A stretch of 10,055 bases of DNA, taken from JAHEJX01 sp041605955. Its GTDB lineage: Bacteria; Actinomycetota; Acidimicrobiia; Spongiisociales; UBA5794. The DNA is taken from positions 1 to 10,055 of the forward strand of contig JBFIXI010000099.1 of assembly GCA_041605955.1 (NCBI GenBank), given 5' to 3'. The stretch's first letter is position 1, and every line of letters begins with the position of its first letter. The notes below the pieces were generated by a model. The model saw only the letters and a list, made by a program, of their open reading frames with translations, ran no database searches and had not been told where the DNA came from. Positions 1 through 5,757 of this stretch are shown piece after piece. The translations under genes and the position numbers were made by a program.

Positions 1-396
1 GACCACGTCGATGCCAGTGCTCACGGCTACCCGAACTCGATTGGCGCCACGCTGTATCACATCGCAGCCATCGAGGCCGATTGGCTATATGCGGACATCC
101 TCGAAGAGGAATACCCGGACTGGATGGGCGAGTGGTTCCCGTACGACGTGCGGGAGGAGGGCGGCACCCTGTCTCCGGCGCCGGGATTCAGCCCGGAAAA
201 TCATCTCGCGCGTCTCGCAGAGGTGCGTCGCCATTTCATCAACGACATTGCCCGTCTGGATCCGAGCGCATTCAACGCCGCCAACGGTGTTGACGACAAC
301 CCGAGCACACCGCAATGGGCGATCCACCACCTCAGCCAGCACGAGGCCGAGCACCGCGGGCAGATCCAAGTCGTCCGGACATTCCTGGAGGGCTGA
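1..396 (+). CDS. DinB-family (DinB/YfiT-like) metalloprotein, 5'-truncated
   Basis: The reading frame is open from the first base to a TGA at 394-396, so the start lies outside the window; 131 residues are visible. The fragment looks like the DinB four-helix bundle. It has a histidine in LYHI (visible residue 20) and a late HLSQHEAEHRGQI motif with H114 and H118 (H-x3-H). This is the usual three-histidine metal site of the superfamily. Members include thiol-dependent transferases and many proteins of unknown role, so no substrate can be assigned. The protein has no signal peptide in the visible part and is probably cytoplasmic. A hairpin lies 9 bases after the stop, suggesting that transcription ends before the regulator gene. 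I am confident of the family, not of the function. Confidence 0.75.
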   Translation, partial: DHVDASAHGYPNSIGATLYHIAAIEADWLYADILEEEYPDWMGEWFPYDVREEGGTLSPAPGFSPENHLARLAEVRRHFINDIARLDPSAFNAANGVDDNPSTPQWAIHHLSQHEAEHRGQIQVVRTFLEG

Positions 397-405
397 CGGT
401 CCCGA

Positions 406-427
406 CTGGAGGTGCGGTGCCCTCCAG
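406..427 (+). terminator. Hairpin after the DinB-family gene, candidate terminator
   Basis: CTGGAGG at 406-412 and CCTCCAG at 421-427 are perfect inverted 7-bp arms around an 8-base loop. The hairpin begins 9 bases after the stop codon. No T-tract follows, so if it works as a terminator it is not a canonical intrinsic one. This is common in GC-rich actinobacteria. Confidence 0.4.
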
Positions 428-443
428 CGGATATAGCGGATAT
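426..443 (+). repeat. Two adjacent 9-bp direct repeats in the rpiR leader
   Basis: AGCGGATAT occurs twice back to back (426-434 and 435-443), about 145 bases upstream of the RpiR-type regulator start. It could be a regulator-binding element, because the region otherwise holds only the terminator-like hairpin it abuts. The rest of the gap (444-585) shows an imperfect dyad (GCGGTTGGCG near 460 against CGCCACCG near 492) and no convincing promoter. A chance duplication cannot be excluded. Confidence 0.35.
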
Positions 444-585
444 TCGGAGACAGACTTGCGGTTGGCGAATGATGAATCCGCCACCGGTCCGCAGCCTCCG
501 AATGGCCCGGCACGAGCCTCCTGCCCCGGAGGACGGCCGGACTCCTTTGGTGGACTACTCTGGTACAGACGTGTCGGGAGACTCG

Positions 586-1479
586 ATGTCTGATACGAGC
601 GTACCAACCGGAGCCACGGCACTCCTCGGGCGGCTGGCAGCGGCGATCGACGAAATGAGCCCGCAGTTGCGGAAAGCCGCCGCATATGTGCTCGACCACC
701 CCTCCGACGTCGGTTTGGCGTCCGTTCGCGAGCTGGCCGACGCCGCCGGCGTCAAGCCAAACACGCTGGTGCGTATGGCGCGCGACATCGGCCTCAACGG
801 CTTCGAGGACTTTCGCCGGCCATTCCGTGACCAGCTGCGGGCCGGGCATACCTTCACCAACAGGGCGTCATGGCTTCAGGACCTCGCCGCCGGCGGTGAG
901 CTCGGCGGCGTGTACGCGGCCATCGCCGGCACCGCACTGGAGAACATCGAGAAGATGTTCGCCGGCGTGGCAGCCGAGGAGCTGAAGCGGGTCGCGGACC
1001 GGATCGTGGCAGCCCGCCGCACTTACGTCGTCGGCGTCGGTGCCAACTATCCCCTCGCCCAGCAGTTCGCCTACCTGGTCGGCATGGCGCTCGACGATAT
1101 CGCCGCAGTACCGCGGGAAGGCAATGTGCCGGTCGACGCCGTCGTGAGGGCGGGGCAGGAAGATGTCCTCGTCGCTATCACGTTTGCTCCGTACCGAGCC
1201 GAAGTGGTCGAAGCGACCGCAGTCGCCCGCGGGCAAGGAGCCGCCATCGTGGCCATCACCGACAGCCATGGCTCCCCCATCGCATCGGGAGCCGACCACG
1301 TCTTCCTCACCCCCAGCGCAGGCCCTCAGTTCTTCCCCTCGACCCTGGCAGCGGCGGCGCTGCTGGAGACGTTGGCCTCGTTCATCGTGGCCGACGCCCC
1401 GCCCGAGGTGGTCAGGGCGATAGACCGCTTCCACCAGCGCCGATACGATTTCGGCGTCTACTGGAAGGAAGGCTCGTGA
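586..1479 (+). CDS. MurR/RpiR-family transcriptional regulator (HTH + SIS)
   Basis: This 297-residue protein has the two-domain RpiR layout. Residues about 10-85 form the N-terminal helix-turn-helix domain, with SVRELADAAGVKPNTLVRM near 46-64 and the family-typical GLNGFEDFR after it. Residues about 130-265 form a SIS sugar-isomerase-like sensing domain, with TYVVGVGANYPLAQ at 146-159 and the LVAITFAPYRAEVVEA stretch at 195-210. SIS domains usually bind phosphosugars, but RpiR regulators also govern other catabolic genes. The frame is open back to 412. I chose ATG 586 because GGGAG lies 5 bases upstream and the protein then begins at the normal family start; GTG 571 is an alternative. Its TGA overlaps the GTG of the Rieske oxygenase, so it probably senses that pathway's substrate or product and controls the operon. 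Confidence 0.88.
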   Translation: MSDTSVPTGATALLGRLAAAIDEMSPQLRKAAAYVLDHPSDVGLASVRELADAAGVKPNTLVRMARDIGLNGFEDFRRPFRDQLRAGHTFTNRASWLQDLAAGGELGGVYAAIAGTALENIEKMFAGVAAEELKRVADRIVAARRTYVVGVGANYPLAQQFAYLVGMALDDIAAVPREGNVPVDAVVRAGQEDVLVAITFAPYRAEVVEATAVARGQGAAIVAITDSHGSPIASGADHVFLTPSAGPQFFPSTLAAAALLETLASFIVADAPPEVVRAIDRFHQRRYDFGVYWKEGS

Positions 1480-2585
1480 CCCGGATGGCGCCTTGGACCC
1501 GATATGTCTCGGCCCAGCGCGCTATGGAGCCTTCGGTATACGTCGATGCCGACACGTTTCAAACGGAGCTGCAGACCGTGCTTGCCGCTACCTGGCAATT
1601 CGCGTGCCACCGCTCTGCCCTGAGCAGCCCCGGGGACTACGTGTCCTTCGAGATCGCCGGCGAGTCGCTGTTCACGGTCCACGGCAGCGACGGCGCCATC
1701 CGCACCTTCTACAACGTCTGCATGCACCGCGGCCACCAGCTCGTGGACGGCGCCGGCTCGAGACGGCAGATCACGTGCCCGTACCACGCTTGGAGCTATC
1801 GCCTCGACGGCACGTTGCGCACGGCACCCCACGCCGCGGGACGCCCCGGATTCGACCCGGCGGAGATCTGCCTCACCCCAGTGCGCACCGAGGACTTCCT
1901 CGGCTTCGTCTTCGTGAACCTCGACGACGCGGCCGCTCCGATGGACGAGCTGTATCCCGGGATCCGCGACGCCCTCTGCGAGTTTCTCCCGACCATCGAG
2001 CGCTTCCAGCCGATCGAACGGCGCGACTTCGTCGCCGAATCGAACTGGAAGGTGGCCGTCGAGAACTACAACGAGTGTTACCACTGCCGCACGGCCCATC
2101 CCTCCTTCTCCAAGGGCGTCGTCCTCCCGGACAGCTACACCATCAAGCCGGTCGGGCAGTGCCTGCATCATTACGCGGACGGCTCGCCGAGCCAGTACTA
2201 CGAGATCGACCTCGACGCCTCGCCCCATGCTGCCGAGTACAGCTCGTTTTATCTGTGGCCGCTGTTCTCGTTCCAGGTGTATCCCGGCCCGGTCCTCAAC
2301 ACATTCTGCTGGCGGCCTGAGTCGGTCGATCGCACCCCATTCTTCCGAGAATGGTTCAGCCTCGACGGCGTCGACAGTGAGACGGTCAGGGCAGTAGCCG
2401 AGGAGGACGCAATGACCACAGTGGCCGAAGATCTCGACCTGGTGCGCTCGGTGCAGCGCGGCCTCGCCAGCCGGGGATACCGGCCGGGCCCGTTGATCCT
2501 CGACGAGGAGATGGGCCTCAACAGCGAGCACACGGTCGCCGCCATCAAGGCCTGGTATCGAGAAGCGATGCTCGGTGAAGGTTGA
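1476..2585 (+). CDS. Rieske non-haem iron oxygenase, carnitine/betaine monooxygenase-like
   Basis: This 369-residue protein is the catalytic alpha subunit of a two-component Rieske oxygenase. The [2Fe-2S] ligands are C82 and H84 (CMHRGH) and C101 and H104 (CPYHAW). The catalytic domain shows NWKVAVENYNECYHC with H203, H208 and probably D319 as mononuclear iron ligands. Glu200 sits where CntA/YeaW enzymes carry a bridging Glu instead of Asp. The C-terminal DLVRSVQRGLASRGY segment also resembles YeaW/CntA and GbcA. That clade oxidatively removes groups from quaternary amines such as carnitine and glycine betaine, so an N-demethylation or C-N cleavage role is likely, but the substrate is unproven. 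Such enzymes need a flavin/ferredoxin reductase (CntB/GbcB), absent here. GTG 1476 overlaps the regulator's TGA and has a GGAAGG site 7 bases upstream; ATG 1485 is in frame and possible. Confidence 0.88.
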   Translation: MTRMAPWTRYVSAQRAMEPSVYVDADTFQTELQTVLAATWQFACHRSALSSPGDYVSFEIAGESLFTVHGSDGAIRTFYNVCMHRGHQLVDGAGSRRQITCPYHAWSYRLDGTLRTAPHAAGRPGFDPAEICLTPVRTEDFLGFVFVNLDDAAAPMDELYPGIRDALCEFLPTIERFQPIERRDFVAESNWKVAVENYNECYHCRTAHPSFSKGVVLPDSYTIKPVGQCLHHYADGSPSQYYEIDLDASPHAAEYSSFYLWPLFSFQVYPGPVLNTFCWRPESVDRTPFFREWFSLDGVDSETVRAVAEEDAMTTVAEDLDLVRSVQRGLASRGYRPGPLILDEEMGLNSEHTVAAIKAWYREAMLGEG

Positions 2586-2618
2586 GATGTCGCCCCCGGC
2601 GAACTCGGCGAGGGCGCC

Positions 2619-3389
2619 ATGAGCGCGCGGTTGGTACGTCTCGAGATCGACAACCGCATCGCGAGCCTCACGCTCGACGACCCCGATCGGCTCAACCCGC
2701 TGGGGCGGCCCATGCTGGAGGCGATCATCGCAGCCGCGGCAGAGCTGAACCGCCAAACCGACCTCCATGTGGTCGTCATCGCGGGCGCCGGCAGGGTCTT
2801 CACCGCCGGCGCCGATGTCGCCGCGTTTGCCGATGAGGCCGAACTGACCCGCGAAGACGCCGATGCCGGGCGCCGCATGGCGGAAGCCGTAGAGGCGATC
2901 AATGCCGTGACGATCGCCAAGATCCACGGCCATTGCATCGGAGGCGGCGTGGTGCTGGCGGCGGCGTGCGACTTGCGGGTCGCGGCCCGGGGGACCCAGT
3001 TCTCGATACCCGAGGTGGCCATCGGTATCCCACTGGCGTGGAGCGGCATACCTCGCCTGGTGCGCGAGATCGGCCCGGCTCTGGCCAAAGAGCTGGTGAT
3101 GACCTGCCGCCCGTTCCATGCCGAGGAGGCCCACCAGATCGGCTTTGTCAATCGGGTTGTGCCACTCGACCAGCTCAACGATGCCGTGCGGCAACTCGCC
3201 ACTGATCTCCTCGACAAGCCGCGCGGACCGCTGCTGGCCACCAAGCGCCACGTGAATGCAGTCACTCGGCAAATGGCGGGTACCGACCGCAGCTGGGCCG
3301 ACGCCGACTCTCTCGTGGCTGCCCGTCTCGATCCGGAGAACCGTGCCGCCGCCCGGGAGTACTTGTCCCGGGTGAAGAAGCAGCATTGA
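2619..3389 (+). CDS. Enoyl-CoA hydratase/isomerase (crotonase) family protein
   Basis: This 256-residue protein is a full-length, single-domain crotonase. The oxyanion-hole segments are visible as TAGADVAAF (62-70) and HGHCIGGGVVLAAACDLRVA (103-122), followed by FSIPEVAIGIPL (128-139), which carries Glu132. In classical enoyl-CoA hydratase two glutamates act. Here the first position, after GGG, is Val112, while the second, Glu132, is kept. That suggests an isomerase, a decarboxylase-like or other one-Glu reaction rather than standard hydration. It lies 33 bases after the Rieske gene with GGCGAGGG upstream of its ATG, so it is probably cotranscribed and acts on a CoA thioester in the same cytoplasmic pathway. 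A role on carnitinyl- or similar acyl-CoA is conceivable but unproven. No CoA ligase or transferase is in the window. Confidence 0.88.
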   Translation: MSARLVRLEIDNRIASLTLDDPDRLNPLGRPMLEAIIAAAAELNRQTDLHVVVIAGAGRVFTAGADVAAFADEAELTREDADAGRRMAEAVEAINAVTIAKIHGHCIGGGVVLAAACDLRVAARGTQFSIPEVAIGIPLAWSGIPRLVREIGPALAKELVMTCRPFHAEEAHQIGFVNRVVPLDQLNDAVRQLATDLLDKPRGPLLATKRHVNAVTRQMAGTDRSWADADSLVAARLDPENRAAAREYLSRVKKQH

Positions 3390-3443
3390 AGATCGACTTG
3401 TCGAAGCAGCGGAAGCGCATCGTCCACGTCGGCTCTGTGAAGA

Positions 3444-3467
3444 CGCCGCGGTACTGCGACCGTGGTG
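3444..3467 (+). terminator. Hairpin between convergent crotonase and arsM genes
   Basis: CGCCGCGGT at 3444-3452 pairs with ACCGTGGTG at 3459-3467 across a 6-base loop. In a + strand transcript this gives 9 bp, including two G-U pairs. The gap between convergent genes (3390-3474) holds nothing else recognisable. There is no T-tract. The two G-U pairs become A-C mismatches in the other direction, so the structure favours ending the Rieske operon transcript. Confidence 0.35.
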
Positions 3468-3474
3468 ACCTCGC

Positions 3475-4218
3475 CTAGTCGGGTTTGACTGCGCGGATGA
3501 TGGCCGAGTGCATCCCGTCGTTCACCAGGTGGGTCGATTCGACCTCGACGGCGTCAAAACCAACGGCGGCCAGACCTTGGCGGAATTCGCTGAATGACAG
3601 GGCGCCGGCAATGCAGCCGACATAGCTGCCCCGCTCCGCCCGCTCCTCGGGAGACAGCCCGTCTTCGGCGACGACGTCGGTGATGCCGATGCGCCCTCCG
3701 GGCCGCACCAGGCGATACATCTCAGCGAAGACGCCCGGCTTGTCGGTAGACAGGTTGATCACGCAGTTGGAGATGATCACATCGACCGAGTGGTCGGGCA
3801 GCGGGACATTCTCGATGTAACCCTCGAGGAACTCGACGTTGTCGATCCCCGCCTCCGCCTGGTTCTTGCGGGCCAGGTCCAGCATCTCGTCGGTCATATC
3901 GACGCCATATGCCTTGCCGGTTGGGCCGACCCGCTGGGCGGACAGCAACACGTCGATGCCGCCACCGGACCCCAGGTCGAGCACGATCTCGCCGGGCACG
4001 AGATTTGCCACCATCATCGGGTTGCCACAACCCAGGCTGGCCAGCTTGGCTTCGGTGGGAAGCTGAGTCAGCTCGTCTGCCGAATAGAGCTTGGAGCCGA
4101 AGCCCTCCTCCCCGCAGCAGCTGTCCGCACAGCAACTGTCGGTGACGCTCTGCGCCGCCGCGGCGTAGCGCTGCCGTACCTCTTCGCGCAGCTCGCTGGT
4201 CTCGGTGGACTGGGTCAC
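3475..4218 (-). CDS. arsM: Arsenite S-adenosylmethyltransferase ArsM
   Basis: The 247-residue protein is a class I SAM-dependent methyltransferase with the ArsM signature. The SAM-binding motif is VLDLGSGGGIDVLLSA at 79-94. The three As(III)-binding cysteines typical of ArsM lie at C64 (SLGCGNP), C152 (ISNCVINLS) and C202 (YVGCIAGALSFSEF). Near the N-terminus is a pair of vicinal cysteines, C29-C30 and C34-C35, a feature of ArsM proteins. The enzyme methylates arsenite to mono-, di- and trimethyl arsenicals in the cytoplasm. The start is a GTG at 4218, preceded by a strong GAGGAGG site. It is divergent from arsR, and the intergenic operator and promoter fit repression by ArsR. No efflux pump (Acr3/ArsB) or arsenate reductase is nearby, so this is a minimal sense-and-methylate pair. 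Confidence 0.95.
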   Translation of the reverse strand: MTQSTETSELREEVRQRYAAAAQSVTDSCCADSCCGEEGFGSKLYSADELTQLPTEAKLASLGCGNPMMVANLVPGEIVLDLGSGGGIDVLLSAQRVGPTGKAYGVDMTDEMLDLARKNQAEAGIDNVEFLEGYIENVPLPDHSVDVIISNCVINLSTDKPGVFAEMYRLVRPGGRIGITDVVAEDGLSPEERAERGSYVGCIAGALSFSEFRQGLAAVGFDAVEVESTHLVNDGMHSAIIRAVKPD

Positions 4219-4241
4219 GGCGCCTCCTCAGTCGTGATGTA

Positions 4242-4265
4242 TCATATCGAGCACTTTCGATATGA
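4242..4265. promoter_or_regulatory. Perfect inverted repeat, probable ArsR operator
   Basis: TCATATCGA (4242-4250) and TCGATATGA (4257-4265) are perfect 9-bp inverted arms with a 6-base spacer. ArsR/SmtB repressors bind AT-rich dyads of this kind. The dyad lies just downstream of the predicted arsM -10 element, over the expected transcription start, so bound repressor would block arsM. It is about 60 bases upstream of the proposed arsR start, so its effect on arsR is less clear. Confidence 0.75.
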
Positions 4266-4294
4266 CCTTACCTCGTCACATCGACAGTTGTCAA
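4265..4294 (-). promoter_or_regulatory. Predicted sigma-70-type promoter of arsM
   Basis: Read on the - strand, a perfect TTGACA -35 (4294 down to 4289) is followed after 18 bases by TAAGGT (4270 down to 4265), a TAnnnT -10. Transcription would start near 4258, inside the inverted repeat, leaving a leader of about 40 bases with a GAGGAGG ribosome site before the GTG. Confidence 0.6.
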
Positions 4295-4303
4295 TATGTT
4301 GTC
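4287..4303. repeat. GTTGTC direct repeat, one helical turn apart, in the ars gap
   Basis: GTTGTC occurs at 4287-4292 and 4298-4303, 11 bp apart. The first copy is also half of a small dyad, GACA-GT-TGTC (4283-4292). It overlaps the arsM -35 and lies upstream of the arsR -10, so it could bind a second regulator or RNA polymerase. It may be chance. Confidence 0.3.
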
Positions 4304-4313
4304 TCCGGCCGGG

Positions 4314-4319
4314 TATCCT
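4314..4319 (+). promoter_or_regulatory. Candidate -10 element for leaderless arsR mRNA
   Basis: TATCCT lies 8 bases before the arsR ATG, so the transcript would begin at or next to the start codon. No Shine-Dalgarno sequence precedes the ATG, which agrees with leaderless translation, common in actinobacteria. The closest -35-like hexamer, TTGTCA at 4288-4293, is 20 bases away, which is long. Confidence 0.45.
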
Positions 4320-4327
4320 GATCGCCC

Positions 4328-4657
4328 ATGGAAGTGCGCACGATCGAAACCTGCTGCGCTCCGGTGCTCGACGAAGTGCTCGATGCAGCCGACGCTGAGG
4401 AACTGGCTGCCGCCTTCAAGGTGGTTGCTCACCCGGTCCGCCTACGACTCCTCAGCCTCATCGCCGCCGCAGGCGGCGAGATGTGCGCCTGCGACCTGGT
4501 CGAGCCCGTAGGGCGTAGCCAGCCGACCGTGAGCCATCACCTGTCGATACTCACCGAGGCGGGCCTGCTCGAGCGAGAGCAGCGCGGCAAGTGGGCTTGG
4601 TTCCGCGTCGTGCCCGCACGGCTGGCGATCTTGCGTGACGCCCTCGGCGCTGGCTGA
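4328..4657 (+). CDS. arsR: ArsR-family metalloid-responsive repressor
   Basis: This 109-residue winged-helix protein has the ArsR/SmtB fold. HPVRLRLLSLI (35-45) is the typical helix after the N-terminal arm, and GRSQPTVSHHLSILTEAGLL (62-81) is the recognition helix region. Vicinal cysteines C9-C10 (ETCC) and C53 and C55 (EMCACDL) are visible. Actinobacterial ArsR1 of Corynebacterium uses an N-terminal Cys pair plus a cysteine near position 55 to bind As(III), whereas the E. coli-type site is a CxC in the helix near CACDL. This protein could form either site. It probably represses arsM, and perhaps itself, and releases DNA on binding arsenite. ATG 4328 has no ribosome site but follows a -10-like element closely, suggesting leaderless expression. 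The divergent arsM makes the assignment firm. Confidence 0.93.
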   Translation: MEVRTIETCCAPVLDEVLDAADAEELAAAFKVVAHPVRLRLLSLIAAAGGEMCACDLVEPVGRSQPTVSHHLSILTEAGLLEREQRGKWAWFRVVPARLAILRDALGAG

Positions 4658-4668
4658 GCTGAAGTTGG

Positions 4669-4697
4669 TTGGCCGCCGCCGCCCGAAGTGACAGAAT
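4669..4697 (+). promoter_or_regulatory. Candidate promoter of the PhyH-family gene
   Basis: TTGGCC (4669-4674) and CAGAAT (4692-4697) are separated by 17 bases and match four of six consensus positions each. Transcription would start near 4704, downstream of ATG 4696 and about 30 bases before GTG 4735. This supports GTG 4735 as the true start and expression separate from arsR. Confidence 0.35.
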
Positions 4698-4734
4698 GCC
4701 GGCCGATCGCGGAATCGCGCTGCCGGGAGGGATC

Positions 4735-5724
4735 GTGGCAGGCCTCACGACTGATCAGATCGACAGCTTCGAGCGTGACGGCTATTTGGTAGTCGACGAT
4801 GTGCTGACCGAAGCCGATCTCGATGACATCCAGGGCGAGTACGAAGAGATCCTGGAGCGGGAGGCCGCCAAGCTGGCCGCCGCCGGCCGGCTGCCGCCCC
4901 TGCGAGGCGCGACCTTCTCCGAGCGTTACATCGAAGCGCTGCAGCAGCTCGACGACATGTACGTCCTGTACCAGCACCTCGATATCTCCCTACCGATGCT
5001 CGCAGAGCTCGAACCCACCGCGACGATGAACAACGGGCCTGCGGTGTTCCGCCTGCTCACCAACCCGCGGCTGCTCGACATCGCGGAGTCAATCGTCGGA
5101 CCGGAGATCTATTCCAATCCAGTGCAGCACACCCGCATCAAGCCGCCGCGTCGGCATCTGCCGGCCGCCGCCACCGACGCCAACGTGGCGGCGACCCTGT
5201 GGCACCAGGACGCCGCGGTCATCGAGCCGTCGGCGGACGACACGGACATGCTCACGGTGTGGCTGGCGATCACTGATGCCACCGCCGACAACGGGTGCCT
5301 CATCGCGGTGCCCGGAAGCCACCGGGGCGAGGCGACGCTGCATTGCCCCGGCAAGATCTTTCAGGCCGAGATCTACATCCCGGACGCGATCATCCAGCGC
5401 CGTCACGTGGTGCCGCTCGAGGTGAAGGCGGGTGGAATGGTGCTGCTGCACAAGCTCACGGAGCACGGCTCGCTCGAGAACAACACCGACGACATCAGGT
5501 GGAGCTTCGACCTGCGCTACCAGCCGGTCGGGCAACCCACCGGGCGCGAGGTGTTTCCCGGCTTCATCGCCCGCAGCGCCGCCAACCCGGAGGCGGCGCT
5601 GACCGACCCGAAGGAATGGGCCGAGCTGTGGTGGGATGCCCGGGATCGCATCGCCGCCGGCCAGGTCGAGATGAAGTTCGGCCAACGCTGGGTACACAAC
5701 GCCACCCAGCCCGTGTGTGCGTAG
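4735..5724 (+). CDS. Phytanoyl-CoA dioxygenase (PhyH) family Fe(II)/2-oxoglutarate oxygenase
   Basis: The 329-residue protein starts with the standard PhyH opening, LTTDQIDSFERDGYLVVDDVL (4-24). The iron-binding facial triad is visible as H157 and D159 (LWHQDAAV) and H244 (LTEHGSLENN). R255, 11 residues after H244, is placed to bind the 2-oxoglutarate carboxylate. Such enzymes hydroxylate diverse small molecules (acyl-CoAs, amino acids, ectoine, phosphonates), and nothing here fixes the substrate. The enzyme is soluble and cytoplasmic. The frame is open upstream to TTG 4669 and ATG 4696. I prefer GTG 4735 because GGGAGGG (4725-4731) precedes it and the family N-terminus then begins correctly. 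It follows arsR on the same strand after 77 bases. That is close enough for readthrough, but a separate promoter is likely, so an arsenic role should not be assumed. Confidence 0.87.
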   Translation: MAGLTTDQIDSFERDGYLVVDDVLTEADLDDIQGEYEEILEREAAKLAAAGRLPPLRGATFSERYIEALQQLDDMYVLYQHLDISLPMLAELEPTATMNNGPAVFRLLTNPRLLDIAESIVGPEIYSNPVQHTRIKPPRRHLPAAATDANVAATLWHQDAAVIEPSADDTDMLTVWLAITDATADNGCLIAVPGSHRGEATLHCPGKIFQAEIYIPDAIIQRRHVVPLEVKAGGMVLLHKLTEHGSLENNTDDIRWSFDLRYQPVGQPTGREVFPGFIARSAANPEAALTDPKEWAELWWDARDRIAAGQVEMKFGQRWVHNATQPVCA

Positions 5725-5755
5725 CTCAGCGTCTGAGGTGAGGCCGGGCGCTGGG
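5725..5755. terminator. Stem-loop between convergent PhyH and molybdoenzyme genes
   Basis: CTCAGCGTC (5725-5733) can pair with GGCGCTGGG (5747-5755), giving 9 bp with two G-U pairs around a 13-base loop. It fills nearly all of the 33-bp gap between two convergent stop codons. There is no T-tract, so it is only a candidate terminator. Confidence 0.3.
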
Positions 5756-5757
5756 AT

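Noticed and set aside
1458..3386. Very long stop-free frame on the - strand opposite the RpiR end, the Rieske gene and the crotonase
   Set aside because: It spans three well-supported genes and their junctions, has no recognisable domain, and is the usual antisense open frame of GC-rich coding DNA.
3386..3478. A 30-codon frame with a TTG start overlapping the crotonase stop, encoding a basic peptide with RKRIVHVG
   Set aside because: It has only a weak ribosome site, overlaps the arsM stop, and contains the hairpin proposed as a terminator. Without homologues it cannot be separated from chance.
3894..3912. A second copy of TCATATCGA followed by CGCCATATG inside arsM, resembling an ArsR half-site pair
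   Set aside because: The bases encode the conserved AYGVDMTD segment of the methyltransferase, and the arm spacing differs from the intergenic dyad, so coincidence is more likely.
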